Counted from the first letter of the stretch, positions 35,369-44,407 are shown. The stretch is 64,000 nt of DNA from UBA12018 sp051656605 (GCA_051656605.1 JBOGCF010000040.1:33080-97079); one strand, 5' to 3'. Notes: generated from the sequence alone by a model not told the origin. Made by a program: numbers and translations.

Positions 35369-36019
35369 TTATGCAGCTAAGCCTAACAAGAAATAAACAG
35401 GAATGCTGATGAAGCCAAGGCAAACAACTGTAGCGAAGATGTTACCCAAAGTTCTCCAACGAGAAATCCAGATGCTGTTGTTCAAACCTACAGTTTGGAA
35501 TGCACTCCAAAAACCGTGAGTAAGGTGGAACCACAATGCAGCGATACCGATGATATAGATAATGCTGTAAATAGGATTAGAAAAAGTTTCTACAGCAAGC
35601 ACCCATGGATTAGCTCCTTCTTCGCCCAAGAAAAATGGCAACTGCATTTTTGCCCAGAATTGAGCAAGGTGAAGTACAAGGAAACACAAAAGGAAGATAC
35701 CTAGAACCAACATGTTCTTTGAAGCCCATGAAATTGGAGTTTTGTTTCCACTCGCATAACGCTCAGAACCTCTAGCTTTCATGTTTTGCATAGAAAGCAT
35801 GAATGCGTACACAATGTGGATGATGAAACCGGCTGCAAGTACAGGAACCATTGCTATAATTACAGGATTTTCCATGAAGTGACACGCTGCTACATAAGCC
35901 TCTTCACCTCCGAAGATGAAAAGATTCGCGCTCAGGTGCACGATCAGGAAAGTAATCAGAAAAAGCCCAGATAAACTCATAATAAGCTTTCTCCCGATAG
36001 AAGAATTAAGTAACCACAT
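35369..36019 (-). CDS. sdhC: Succinate dehydrogenase/fumarate reductase cytochrome b subunit
   Basis: 216-residue membrane anchor with five hydrophobic segments (LIMSLSGLFLITFLIVHL; IIAMVPVLAAGFIIHIVYAF; MLVLGIFLLCFLVLHLAQF; PIYSIIYIIGIAALWFHL; NIFATVVCLGFISIPVYFLL). His residues in the helices (for example IVHL, FIIHIVYAF, LVLHL, LWFHLTHGFWS) are in positions to bind two haems b, as in single-subunit type B anchors. It passes electrons to or from menaquinone. First gene of the sdhCAB operon. Confidence 0.94.
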   Translation of the reverse strand: MWLLNSSIGRKLIMSLSGLFLITFLIVHLSANLFIFGGEEAYVAACHFMENPVIIAMVPVLAAGFIIHIVYAFMLSMQNMKARGSERYASGNKTPISWASKNMLVLGIFLLCFLVLHLAQFWAKMQLPFFLGEEGANPWVLAVETFSNPIYSIIYIIGIAALWFHLTHGFWSAFQTVGLNNSIWISRWRTLGNIFATVVCLGFISIPVYFLLGLAA

Positions 36020-36086
36020 AAGACAATAAATTTAAGTTATTTATATGTTTCAAAAAAATTTACTACCTATAGCCATAAAAGCGCTG

Positions 36087-36118
36087 CAAATGTAGAGCAA
36101 TTACCCTTATTAAGCAAA
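36087..36118 (-). promoter_or_regulatory. Promoter of the sdhCAB operon
   Basis: On the minus strand TTTG (36118-36115), 20 bases, TACATTTG (36094-36087), an exact match to both boxes of the Bacteroidota promoter with ideal spacing. The predicted leader is about 60 bases. Confidence 0.75.
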
Positions 36119-36207
36119 CGATTACAGAATTTATTCACTAATGTAAACTGCTAACTTTTTCGTTTCTTTGTGAAGAAATAAATATAAATGAAAGCACCAT
36201 ATCTAAA

Positions 36208-36690
36208 ATGAGAACAGTAGAAATTACCGAACTAAAAGATATTGAAAGTATTATAAAGCGCTGCAAAGTATGCTACGTTGGTCTGGCAGATACGGACGGA
36301 ACACCCTATGTATTGCCGATGAACTTCGGTTATCGCGACAAAACGGTCTATTTGCATTCGGCTCAAACCGGTCGTGCGATTGATATAATACAAAGAAATC
36401 CTAAAGTATGTATCACCTTTAGTATTGATCATGCTCTAGTATTTCAACATCCGGAAGTGGCATGTAGTTATCGAATGAAATCAAAAAGTGTTATTTCTTG
36501 GGGTAAAGTAGAGTTTATTGAAGATTTTGAAGCAAAAATTGAAATCCTTAACATCCTGATGGGGCAATATTCTGATAAAGAGTTTGTGTACTCTGATCCG
36601 GCCATTCGAAACGTAAAGATTTGGAAAGTTAATTTAGATCAAATAACCTGTAAAGTATTTGGAGCGCCACATAAAGGCAATCCTATTTAA
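36208..36690 (+). CDS. Pyridoxamine 5'-phosphate oxidase-family (FMN-binding, Nim-like) protein
   Basis: 160 residues with the split-barrel flavin fold: VCYVGLADTDGTPYVLPMNFGYRDKTVYLHSA is shown in the order strand, D/G-turn, PM.FGY, LHSA, followed by G.....I..NP.VC.TF and YRSV-like SKSVISWGKVEFIED. The pattern fits the NimA-like subgroup, which includes both nitroimidazole-resistance proteins and many ordinary flavin- or haem-binding proteins; resistance cannot be concluded. Divergent from sdhC; 65 bases ahead of the serine acetyltransferase gene. Confidence 0.85.
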   Translation: MRTVEITELKDIESIIKRCKVCYVGLADTDGTPYVLPMNFGYRDKTVYLHSAQTGRAIDIIQRNPKVCITFSIDHALVFQHPEVACSYRMKSKSVISWGKVEFIEDFEAKIEILNILMGQYSDKEFVYSDPAIRNVKIWKVNLDQITCKVFGAPHKGNPI

Positions 36691-36722
36691 TAGATTATCA
36701 ACTATATCTCAATCTTTATTAC

Positions 36723-36730
36723 TACCTTTG
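36723..36730 (+). promoter_or_regulatory. -7 element before the serine acetyltransferase gene
   Basis: TACCTTTG fits TAnnTTTG and lies 25 bases ahead of the ATG, suggesting the operon starts here. No -33 box was found. Confidence 0.4.
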
Positions 36731-36755
36731 CAAACGAAATAATGACACAAAAGGC

Positions 36756-37649
36756 ATGACATCAACGGAACAAAAAGAGTTGATCAAGCATACAATAGAA
36801 GAACTTTCAGACCCTTCTTCCTATAAATCACTGTTTCACCAGCTTAATGACGACGATTCATTACCGTCTATTGAAGCTTTGAAACATTTAGTAGATTTAT
36901 GTAGGGCTGTTTTGTTTCCGGGTTATTTTAGTAACTCCAGGATTAGTATGCAAACGATTCAGAATCATATCGGAGTAAATACGGAGAAGCTATTTGCTAT
37001 ACTGAAACAAGAAGTACATGCCGGTCTTTGTTTCGCCGATAAAAGAAAATCTGATTGTGCATGCTCCTCGTTGCATGATGAAGCAGCTTTGATTGCTGCT
37101 AAGTTTATCTCCATGCTTCCGGAAATTCGTAAAACGCTTGCTACCGATATCGACGCAACGTATCAAAACGACCCGGCAGCACAAAACCTCGGAGAAGTAA
37201 TCTTCTGCTATCCGGGTATTCGGGCGATTGTAAACTATCGCATAGCCCACGCGCTCTATACATTGAGCGTTCCTTACATTCCGCGCATTATTTCGGAGAT
37301 GGCGCATTCCGAAACCGGAATAGACATTCATCCGGCCGCCCAAATTGGTTCGTATTTCTCAATCGACCATGGCACGGGTATTGTAATAGGTCAAACCAGT
37401 ATCATTGGAAATCACGTTAGACTTTATCAGGGAGTAAGTTTGGCCGGACAGCCCGACACTGCTATTATAAACCGACATTCCGACCAGCGACGACATCCGT
37501 TGCTTGAGGATTATGTAACGGTCTACTCAAATGCATCGCTTCTTGGTAATATTACAATAGGTAAAGGTGCTACTATATATGGTAACGTATGGGTGAGCGA
37601 AGATGTGGCTCCCTCCTCCGAAATAAAACAAAACGTAAAAACGATATAA
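36756..37649 (+). CDS. cysE: Serine O-acetyltransferase
   Basis: 297 residues. The enzyme transfers acetyl from acetyl-CoA to L-serine, the first step of cysteine synthesis. The helical N-terminal domain is followed by a left-handed beta-helix built on hexapeptide repeats: IDIHPAAQIGSYFSIDHGTGIVIGQTSIIGNHV (residues about 189-221, interrupted here only for length), then VTVYSNASLLGNITIGKGATIYGNVWV. The catalytic DHGTGIVIG motif is intact. This long form, with an extended N-domain, is the EpsC-like type of Bacteroidota. Only 8 bases separate it from the RNA methyltransferase gene, so the two are likely co-transcribed. Confidence 0.92.
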   Translation: MTSTEQKELIKHTIEELSDPSSYKSLFHQLNDDDSLPSIEALKHLVDLCRAVLFPGYFSNSRISMQTIQNHIGVNTEKLFAILKQEVHAGLCFADKRKSDCACSSLHDEAALIAAKFISMLPEIRKTLATDIDATYQNDPAAQNLGEVIFCYPGIRAIVNYRIAHALYTLSVPYIPRIISEMAHSETGIDIHPAAQIGSYFSIDHGTGIVIGQTSIIGNHVRLYQGVSLAGQPDTAIINRHSDQRRHPLLEDYVTVYSNASLLGNITIGKGATIYGNVWVSEDVAPSSEIKQNVKTI

Positions 37650-37657
37650 CAAAAAAT

Positions 37658-39499
37658 ATGAACAGTAATAATTTTGAAATGGTCGCTAAGACCTTGTATG
37701 GCTTGGAAGACGTATTGGCCGTAGAACTACAGAATCTTGGCGCCGAAAACATCGAAATTGGTCGCAGAATGGTAGCATTCCATGGCGATAAAGAATTGAT
37801 GTATAAAGCAAACTTCCATTGTCGCACCGCTTTGCGTATTCTTAAACCAATCCACACTTTCAAAGCAAAAGATGCGGACGAGGTTTATGAGAATGTAAAG
37901 AAAATAGAATGGTCTAATTATCTTGACGACAGTTCTACTTTTGCTATCGATGAAGTTATCAACTCAGATGATTTTAATCACTCTAAGTTTGTTGCATACC
38001 GCACTAAAGACGCTGTTGTTGACTATTTCAAAGAAAAAACAGGAAAAAGACCTTCTGTTCGCATCAACAATCCTGATCTTATTATTAATATACATATCTC
38101 ACACAACGACTGTACCATCTCAATCGACAGTTCGGGTGAGTCTCTTCACAAAAGAGGTTACCGCGTAGATCAAAACGAAGCTCCTTTGAACGAAGTTTTG
38201 GCTGCTGGTATGATCCTTAAAACAGGCTGGAAAGGCGAATCAAACTTCGTAGACCCGATGTGTGGATCAGGTACTCTTCTTATCGAAGCTGCGATGATCG
38301 CATTGAATATTCCTCCGGGTGTACACCGCAAGGAGTTCGCATTCGAGCGTTGGAAAGACTTTGATGCCGAAATGTTTGACGCAATCTTCAACGACGACAG
38401 TCAAGAAAAAGAGTTCGACTTCAGAATCTACGGTTCGGATATCTCTCCAAGAGCCATCGAGATTTCAGAAAACAATATCAAAAGCGCAGGCTTAGGCAAA
38501 TGTATCAACCTACAATGCAAGCCGTTGCAACAATACCAACAAGCTCCGGGCAACGGTCCTGGTATCTTGATTACAAACCCACCTTACGGTGAACGTATTA
38601 CGTCGAAAGACTTACTTGGTTTGTACGAAATGATTGGCGAACGCCTAAAACACGTCTTTGTTGGATACCAAGCTTGGATCTTGAGTTATAAAGATGAATG
38701 TTTCGATCAAATCGGTCTTCGTCCGTCTCAACGCATCAAATTGATCAACGGTTCACTAGAATGTGAATTCCGCAAATATGAGATCTTCGACGGTAAAAAG
38801 AAAGAATACAAACAACGCTTGAGCGAAGAGGGCGTAGAAACGACTTCAACCGAAGAAGAAGAAAAGCCAACTTTCAAAAGACGCGAAGCTAACAGACCAA
38901 CTTTTGACAGAAAGTCGGGAAATCGCGAAAGAAGACCTTTCGGGGAGAAACGCGAAGGCGGTTTCGGCGAAAGAAAATCATTCGGCGAAGGTCGCGACGG
39001 TGAAAGACGCGAAAGAAGACCTTTCGGAGAGAAACGCGAAGGCGGTTTCCGTGAAAGAAAATCATTCGGTGAAGGTCGTGACGGCGAAAGACGCGAAAGA
39101 AGACCTTTCGGAGAGAAACGCGAAGGCGGTTTCGGCGAAAGAAAATCATTCGGCGAAGGTCGTGACGGTGAAAGACGCGAAAGAAGACCTTTCGGAGAGA
39201 AACGCGAAGGCGGTTTCCGTGAAAGAAAATCATTCGGTGAAGGTCGTGATGGTGAAAGACGCGAAAGAAGACCTTTCGGAGAGAAACGCGAAGGCGGTTT
39301 CCGTGAAAGAAAATCATTCGGTGAAGGTCGCGACGGCGAAAGAAAGCCATTTGGCGAGAAGAAAGAATTTGAAGGACGTGAAAGACGCGACTTCAGAAAA
39401 GAAGAAAAGCCAAAAGGAACTTTCTCAGCTCACCAACGTGACGGCAAAGTATTACGTGAAAGATTTAAAATCAAAAAAGAAGGCGAATCACAAGACTAA
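37658..39499 (+). CDS. THUMP-domain class I RNA (guanine-N2) methyltransferase with repetitive Arg/Gly-rich tail
   Basis: 613 residues from the ATG at 37658 (MNSNNFEMVAKTLYGLEDVL); an upstream GTG/ATG extension from 37589 would overlap the preceding gene. N-terminal THUMP and RlmL-like region (about residues 50-160), then the methyltransferase core with SNFVDPMCGSGTLLIEAAM (SAM binding, about 200) and ITNPPYGERI (catalytic NPPY, about 307). It resembles E. coli RlmL's N-terminal half, which makes m2G in 23S rRNA. The tail from about residue 423 is five tandem copies of a 28-residue block (RERRPFGEK..., SFGEGRDGER) rich in Arg, Gly, Glu and Phe, likely disordered and RNA-binding. Neighbours are cysE (8 bases) and a DPP4 gene (6 bases). 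Confidence 0.88.
   Translation: MNSNNFEMVAKTLYGLEDVLAVELQNLGAENIEIGRRMVAFHGDKELMYKANFHCRTALRILKPIHTFKAKDADEVYENVKKIEWSNYLDDSSTFAIDEVINSDDFNHSKFVAYRTKDAVVDYFKEKTGKRPSVRINNPDLIINIHISHNDCTISIDSSGESLHKRGYRVDQNEAPLNEVLAAGMILKTGWKGESNFVDPMCGSGTLLIEAAMIALNIPPGVHRKEFAFERWKDFDAEMFDAIFNDDSQEKEFDFRIYGSDISPRAIEISENNIKSAGLGKCINLQCKPLQQYQQAPGNGPGILITNPPYGERITSKDLLGLYEMIGERLKHVFVGYQAWILSYKDECFDQIGLRPSQRIKLINGSLECEFRKYEIFDGKKKEYKQRLSEEGVETTSTEEEEKPTFKRREANRPTFDRKSGNRERRPFGEKREGGFGERKSFGEGRDGERRERRPFGEKREGGFRERKSFGEGRDGERRERRPFGEKREGGFGERKSFGEGRDGERRERRPFGEKREGGFRERKSFGEGRDGERRERRPFGEKREGGFRERKSFGEGRDGERKPFGEKKEFEGRERRDFRKEEKPKGTFSAHQRDGKVLRERFKIKKEGESQD
38924..39343 (+). repeat. Five tandem 84-bp repeats inside the RNA methyltransferase gene
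   Basis: Units begin at 38924, 39008, 39092, 39176 and 39260, each exactly 84 bases (28 codons, starting CGCGAAAGAAGACCTTTCGG). Units differ at few bases; the key difference is codon GGC (Gly) or CGT (Arg) after GGTTTC, with the order Gly, Arg, Gly, Arg, Arg, pointing to duplication of a two-unit block. Low-complexity reading in two other frames also stays open, which is a by-product. Confidence 0.95.
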
Positions 39500-39505
39500 A
39501 AACAA

Positions 39506-41674
39506 ATGAGATTTAAAAGATCACTTTTATTTTTTGTCGCTATTCTGTCCTTTAGTATTTTAGATAACGTGAAAGCACAGAACAAAGCGCTAACCCTGGA
39601 GGACCTTACTCCGGGTGGCAAAACATATTCTAAGTTCGTACCAGCCACGAAGCAACAGCTTCAGTGGTTGGGCGATCAATATGTTTATGCCCTATCCAAT
39701 GAATTCAAAATCGGTAATCCCGAGAATACAAAAGAAAACACACTGCTCACCCTTGAGCAAATCAACAATTCCCTCCAAAAAGCCGCACTTCCGACACTCA
39801 AGTCACTACCATCCGTTTCTGTTATAAACAACGACACCTCTCTATTTGTCTTCAATGCCAACGGCAACCGTGTGGTATTGAATCCGTTTACAGCAGAAAT
39901 CGTTTCCGTAGTAAAGACAGAGAAAAATTGGGCCAATCAAGACTATTCCGCGGCAGGAAACAAACTGGCATACACCGTCGACAACAACTTGTTTATCGTT
40001 GATGCAAATGGTTCATCCGTACAAGTAACGGACGAAAAAGATCCGGCCGTAGTATGTGGGCAATCAGTACACCGCAGTGAGTTTGGCATCCACAAAGGAA
40101 CATTCTGGTCACCATCGGGCAAAAAGCTTGCCTTCTATCGCATGGACGAAAGCATGGTAACCGAATATCCACTTGTCGACGTAGATGCTCGCGTGGCAAA
40201 AACAAACAACATCCGCTACCCAATGGCAGGGATGAAAAGTCACCACGTTACGGTAGGAATTTACGATACAGAAAGCGGTAAAACCACCTTCCTTCAAACA
40301 GGAAAGCCGGCCGACCGTTATTTCACCAACCTAGCTTGGAGTCCGAATGAAGAAGCTATTTATGTAGCTGAGATAAACAGAGAGCAAAATCATTTCGATC
40401 TCAACCGTTACCAAGTAAACAACGGTGCAAAAGAAGCAACACTCTTTAGCGAATCGGATTCGAAGTACGTAGAACCGCAAACTCCGGCATTGTTCTTACC
40501 CAACGATGCTTCTAAGTTTATCTGGCAAAGTCAGAAAGACGGATACAACCACCTTTACCTGTACAATACAGACGGTAAAGAGTTGAAACAACTCACCAAA
40601 GGAGCATGGATTGTAACCGACGTTTTGGGCTTCGACCCGAGCGGCAACAACCTGTTTTACATGGCTACTACCCGCAGTCCGCTCGACCGAGACCTATTCA
40701 AATTAAACTTGAAAAGTGGGAAAACAGAGCAGTTGACACAAGAAGCAGGTATGCACAACATCGCATTGTCGGCAAATCGTAAATACTTTATCGACAATTA
40801 CACCTCGCAACACAATCCTCGCACCATCAACATCTCTTCAACCGGCAAAAAGAAGTCGCAAACCCTTCTTCAGGCAGAGAATCCATACAAAGGATATGCA
40901 TTTCCGGAGATTGAAGTAGGCACAATAAAAGCAGCCGATGGTGTCACCGATTTATACTACAGATTGGTAAAACCCGTTGGTCTCGATTCTACCCAAAAAC
41001 ATCCGGCTGTCGTTTATGTATACGGCGGACCACATGCTCAGCTTATCAACAACTCGTGGATGGCGGCAACACGCGGATGGGACATTTACATGGCATCGAG
41101 AGGATACGTCGTGTTTACGGTAGACAGTCGCGGATCGGCCAATCGCGGTCGTGACTTCGAAAACGTAATTCACCGTAATCTGGGTGTAAACGAAATGGCC
41201 GATCAGGTAAAAGGTGTTGAATTCCTCACGTCACTTCCTTATGTAGATGCCGACAAAGTAGGCGTACACGGATGGAGTTACGGCGGATTTATGACAACAA
41301 ACCTCATGCTTACATACCCCGAACTATTTAAAGTAGGTGCAGCCGGCGGACCGGTTATCGACTGGAAATACTACGAAGTTATGTATGGCGAACGCTATAT
41401 GGATACTCCGAAGGAGAATCCCGAAGGGTACAAGAACTCTAATCTTCTCAACAAAGCCGGCAATCTCAAAGGACATCTACTGATGATTCACGGCGACATC
41501 GATCCCGTTGTAGTGTGGCAACACAGTCTTGCTTTTATGAAAGCATGCGTAGAAGCCCGCACTTATCCCGATTACTTTGTATATCCGGGACACGAGCACA
41601 ACGTAATCGGCAAAGACAGAGTACATCTGCACGAGAAGATTACCCGCTATTTTGATGATTATCTCAAGAAGTAA
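39506..41674 (+). CDS. Dipeptidyl peptidase IV (S9 family serine peptidase)
   Basis: 722 residues with a signal peptide (SLLFFVAILSFSILDNVKA). The N-terminal eight-bladed propeller region precedes the alpha/beta hydrolase domain. Catalytic triad: Ser in VHGWSYGGFMTTN (about residue 590), Asp in IHGDIDPVV (about 661), His in PGHEHNV (about 697). The glutamate segment RMDESMV and the Trp-Ser-Pro propeller repeats are typical of DPP4. It cleaves X-Pro or X-Ala dipeptides from peptide N-termini in the periplasm or at the surface, supporting growth on peptides. It lies between the RNA methyltransferase and purD, with a 26-base gap to the latter. Confidence 0.93.
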   Translation: MRFKRSLLFFVAILSFSILDNVKAQNKALTLEDLTPGGKTYSKFVPATKQQLQWLGDQYVYALSNEFKIGNPENTKENTLLTLEQINNSLQKAALPTLKSLPSVSVINNDTSLFVFNANGNRVVLNPFTAEIVSVVKTEKNWANQDYSAAGNKLAYTVDNNLFIVDANGSSVQVTDEKDPAVVCGQSVHRSEFGIHKGTFWSPSGKKLAFYRMDESMVTEYPLVDVDARVAKTNNIRYPMAGMKSHHVTVGIYDTESGKTTFLQTGKPADRYFTNLAWSPNEEAIYVAEINREQNHFDLNRYQVNNGAKEATLFSESDSKYVEPQTPALFLPNDASKFIWQSQKDGYNHLYLYNTDGKELKQLTKGAWIVTDVLGFDPSGNNLFYMATTRSPLDRDLFKLNLKSGKTEQLTQEAGMHNIALSANRKYFIDNYTSQHNPRTINISSTGKKKSQTLLQAENPYKGYAFPEIEVGTIKAADGVTDLYYRLVKPVGLDSTQKHPAVVYVYGGPHAQLINNSWMAATRGWDIYMASRGYVVFTVDSRGSANRGRDFENVIHRNLGVNEMADQVKGVEFLTSLPYVDADKVGVHGWSYGGFMTTNLMLTYPELFKVGAAGGPVIDWKYYEVMYGERYMDTPKENPEGYKNSNLLNKAGNLKGHLLMIHGDIDPVVVWQHSLAFMKACVEARTYPDYFVYPGHEHNVIGKDRVHLHEKITRYFDDYLKK

Positions 41675-41700
41675 TAACTAAATAACAAGACAAAACATCC

Positions 41701-42969
41701 ATGAAGATTTTATTACTAGGTTCGGGAGGTCGCGAACACGCTCTAGCTTGGAAGATTAAACAAAGTCCTAAAGTTGAAAAACTTTTCATTGCTCCGGGCA
41801 ATGCCGGAACCGGACTTGTTGGCGAGAACGTTGCAATTGCAGCAACCGACTTTCCTGCTATTAAAGAATTTGTGCTTAACAATCAAGTGGATATGGTCGT
41901 AGTCGGACCTGAAGATCCGTTGGTTAAAGGCGTATATGACTATTTCAAAAACGATAGTCAACTAGCTTCAGTGCCTGTAATCGGACCTTCAAAAGAAGGT
42001 GCACAGCTAGAAGGCAGCAAGGATTTTGCAAAAGCATTTATGATGCGTCACAACATCCCTACCGCTCAATATAAGAGTATCAGTGCCGACAATCTTGAAG
42101 AAGGTTTTGCTTTTCTTGAGTCACTACAAGCACCATACGTATTGAAAGCCGATGGTCTTGCAGCAGGAAAAGGTGTATTGATTATCTCAGACCTTGACGA
42201 AGCAAAAAGAGAACTAAAAGGAATGATCGAAGGTATGTTTGGCGATGCCAGCAAAACCGTTGTGATCGAAGAGTTTCTTTCAGGTATCGAATGCTCGGTA
42301 TTTGTAATGTCGGACGGTAACTCGTATAAGATCTTACCGGAAGCAAAAGATTACAAACGTATTGGCGAAGGAGACACAGGTCTTAATACCGGTGGTATGG
42401 GTGCCGTTTCTCCGGTTCCGTTTGCAAACGAAGAATTCATGAAGAAAGTAGAAGACCGCGTAATCATCCCTACAGTCGAAGGTTTGAAAAGCGAAGGTAT
42501 CGAATACAAAGGCTTCATCTTCATCGGACTTATCAAAGTAAACAACGAGCCATTGGTGATCGAATACAACTGTCGTATGGGTGACCCGGAAACAGAAGCA
42601 GTTATGCTACGTATCCAATCAGACTTCGTTGAATTGCTTGAAGGCGTTGCTGAAGGCAACCTTGAAACACGCGAATTGGTAAAAGACCCAAGAGCAGCTG
42701 TAACAGTAATGCTTGTATCGGGCGGATACCCTGGCGATTATGAAAAAGGAAAAGTAATCAGCGGACTAGACAAAGTAGAAAACAGCATTGTATTCCACGC
42801 GGGTACAAAAGAAACAGCAGAAGGCATTGTAACCAATGGCGGACGTGTTATCGCTGTAAGCTCATACGGAAAAGATAAAGACGAAGCATTGGCACAATCA
42901 TTTGCAAATGCGAAAGTTATTAACTTTGACGGAAAATACTTCCGCTCAGATATCGGTTTCGATCTTTAA
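41701..42969 (+). CDS. purD: Phosphoribosylamine-glycine ligase (GAR synthetase)
   Basis: 422 residues, ATP-grasp enzyme forming glycinamide ribonucleotide in purine synthesis. MKILLLGSGGREHALAWKI is the classic start; GPEDPLVKGVYDYF, VLKADGLAAGKGVLI, EFLSGIECSVFVMSDG, NTGGMGAVSPVPF and YNCRMGDPETEAV are diagnostic motifs of the ATP-grasp and substrate sites. Full length. Its stop codon overlaps the next ATG by one base (TAATG), so the membrane-protein gene behind it is translationally coupled. Confidence 0.96.
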   Translation: MKILLLGSGGREHALAWKIKQSPKVEKLFIAPGNAGTGLVGENVAIAATDFPAIKEFVLNNQVDMVVVGPEDPLVKGVYDYFKNDSQLASVPVIGPSKEGAQLEGSKDFAKAFMMRHNIPTAQYKSISADNLEEGFAFLESLQAPYVLKADGLAAGKGVLIISDLDEAKRELKGMIEGMFGDASKTVVIEEFLSGIECSVFVMSDGNSYKILPEAKDYKRIGEGDTGLNTGGMGAVSPVPFANEEFMKKVEDRVIIPTVEGLKSEGIEYKGFIFIGLIKVNNEPLVIEYNCRMGDPETEAVMLRIQSDFVELLEGVAEGNLETRELVKDPRAAVTVMLVSGGYPGDYEKGKVISGLDKVENSIVFHAGTKETAEGIVTNGGRVIAVSSYGKDKDEALAQSFANAKVINFDGKYFRSDIGFDL

Positions 42970-43970
42970 TGAGATACGATTACAGAAATACAAATAAAAC
43001 GGTGAGTTCCTATTTAGGAACCATCGTTTTTTCCATTTTACTGGCCTTCGTTTGTTGGTCGGCTACATTCCTATTCGACACATTCGACTACCAACAAGCG
43101 TTGACAAACAACTCGGTTTGGAATCTCTTTATTTCCAAACTCAGCAATATCGAAGCCTACATCATGGGCTTTGCCATCATGGGATGCAGCGCTTTTCTTT
43201 TGCAACGAACCAATTACATGATGAACATCATTCGTGTAAAAACAGCAATGCCCCTACTTTTCTTTGTTCTCTTCTTCTGTTCTGCCCCTCGTTTTATACC
43301 GCTTACCTCGGCAACCCCGGCACTTCTGTTGCTGGTATTGGCTATCTATTTTCTTTTCAAGTCGTATCATTACGAGCGCTCGCAAGGATATATATTCAAT
43401 GCCTTCTTCATGATCGGTTTATCGAGTTTGCTATGGACGCAGATTATCTGGATTATTCCGGTATTTTGGTTGGGGATGTATAAGTTTAGAATACTTAATC
43501 CGCGCAACGTCGGCGCCTGCCTCATTGGCCTCTTCATGGTTTACTGGTTTGCCTTTGCATGGTCGTTTTACAAGCATACCCCCGAAGAACTGATCAACAA
43601 CTTCAAACTCGTGTATGCATTGAACCCGATACGCATCAACGCAACAAACTGGCCTGTATTAATACAGCCGGCTCTACTCGTGATATTGTATTTAATCTCA
43701 ATATTTCACCTGATTACCAATCAACATTCCGAAAACATCCGTAGCAGAGATTATCTATCATTTCTCAGTTGGCTCACCTTTGCAATGCTTATTTTGGGCT
43801 GCCTTTTTAACTTCGATCAAGGACAATTCATACAACTTTCCATTGTACCTTGCTCCGTATTAGTAGGACACTTTTTTGCAATAAATAGCAGTCGCGGCGC
43901 AAGCCTTTTGTTTTCGCTGATTGTTACATCATATATACTAACATACGCATATCAATTATGGATTTTCTAA
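42969..43970 (+). CDS. Polytopic membrane protein of unknown function
   Basis: 333 residues with about eight or nine hydrophobic segments (for example TIVFSILLAFVCWSATFLF, TAMPLLFFVLFFCSA, PALLLLVLAIYFLF, IIWIIPVFWLGMYK, VGACLIGLFMVYWFAF, LIQPALLVILYLISIF). No catalytic motif stands out. It is wedged between purD (1-base overlap) and a DedA-family gene (13-base overlap), and such 'integral membrane protein behind purD' genes are seen in other Bacteroidales. The inner membrane is the expected location; I cannot assign a function. Confidence 0.72.
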   Translation: MRYDYRNTNKTVSSYLGTIVFSILLAFVCWSATFLFDTFDYQQALTNNSVWNLFISKLSNIEAYIMGFAIMGCSAFLLQRTNYMMNIIRVKTAMPLLFFVLFFCSAPRFIPLTSATPALLLLVLAIYFLFKSYHYERSQGYIFNAFFMIGLSSLLWTQIIWIIPVFWLGMYKFRILNPRNVGACLIGLFMVYWFAFAWSFYKHTPEELINNFKLVYALNPIRINATNWPVLIQPALLVILYLISIFHLITNQHSENIRSRDYLSFLSWLTFAMLILGCLFNFDQGQFIQLSIVPCSVLVGHFFAINSSRGASLLFSLIVTSYILTYAYQLWIF

Positions 43971-44407
43971 TCGAATGGGGATATATAGGCGTTTTCATCG
44001 CCGCTTTTCTGGCCGGAACAGTAGTTCCGTTTAGTTCGGAAGTTGTGCTCACGGGCGTACTTCTTCTTGGTGCAGGCTATTGGCCTTGTATGATAGCAGC
44101 TACACTCGGTAATACACTCGGAGGAATGACTTGCTTTTATATGGGACGCATGGGGAAGAAAGAGTGGATCGTCAAGTACCTCAAACTCGATTTGGCCAAG
44201 CTCGATAAAGTAGAAGCTTATGTGAGTAAAAAAGGTGCATGGATGGCCTTCTTTGTATTCCTGCCCGGTATTGGAGACTTCATTGCCGTGGCGTTGGGCT
44301 TTCTTCGTGCCAATCCGTTTGTTGTAGGGCTTTGCCTACTCACCGGAAAGTTTGTCCGTTATTGGATCTGGATGGAGATGGTATTCAAAGTACAAGACAT
44401 GTTATAA
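43958..44407 (+). CDS. DedA/SNARE-associated (YqaA-type) inner-membrane protein
   Basis: 149 residues. Features of the small YqaA-like members of the DedA family: FIAAFLAGTVVPFSSEVVLTG, AATLGNTLGGMTCFYMGRMG, and AWMAFFVFLPGIGDFIAVALGFLRA (two re-entrant-like Gly/Pro-rich stretches). DedA-family proteins act in membrane homeostasis; some flip undecaprenyl phosphate or other lipids. The start overlaps the previous gene by 13 bases, and the operon terminates at 44457-44505. Confidence 0.85.
   Translation: MDFLIEWGYIGVFIAAFLAGTVVPFSSEVVLTGVLLLGAGYWPCMIAATLGNTLGGMTCFYMGRMGKKEWIVKYLKLDLAKLDKVEAYVSKKGAWMAFFVFLPGIGDFIAVALGFLRANPFVVGLCLLTGKFVRYWIWMEMVFKVQDML

Noticed and set aside
36208..36690. Nitroimidazole-resistance gene (nim)
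   Set aside because: The fold is shared with many ordinary flavin-binding proteins and no nim-specific evidence or insertion-sequence promoter is present.
38924..39343. CRISPR array (regular repeats)
   Set aside because: Units are directly adjacent with no unique spacers and are in frame within a protein; no cas genes nearby.
38889..39350. Open frame of 153 codons on the minus strand inside the RNA methyltransferase tail
   Set aside because: It exists only because the 84-bp repeat lacks stops in several frames; the product is a monotonous Arg/His/Phe repeat with no initiation context.
38904..39509. Open frame of 201 codons on the plus strand, overlapping the repeat tail in another frame
   Set aside because: Same cause as above; a Lys/Glu/Val-rich repeat in a shifted frame, entirely inside a well-supported gene.
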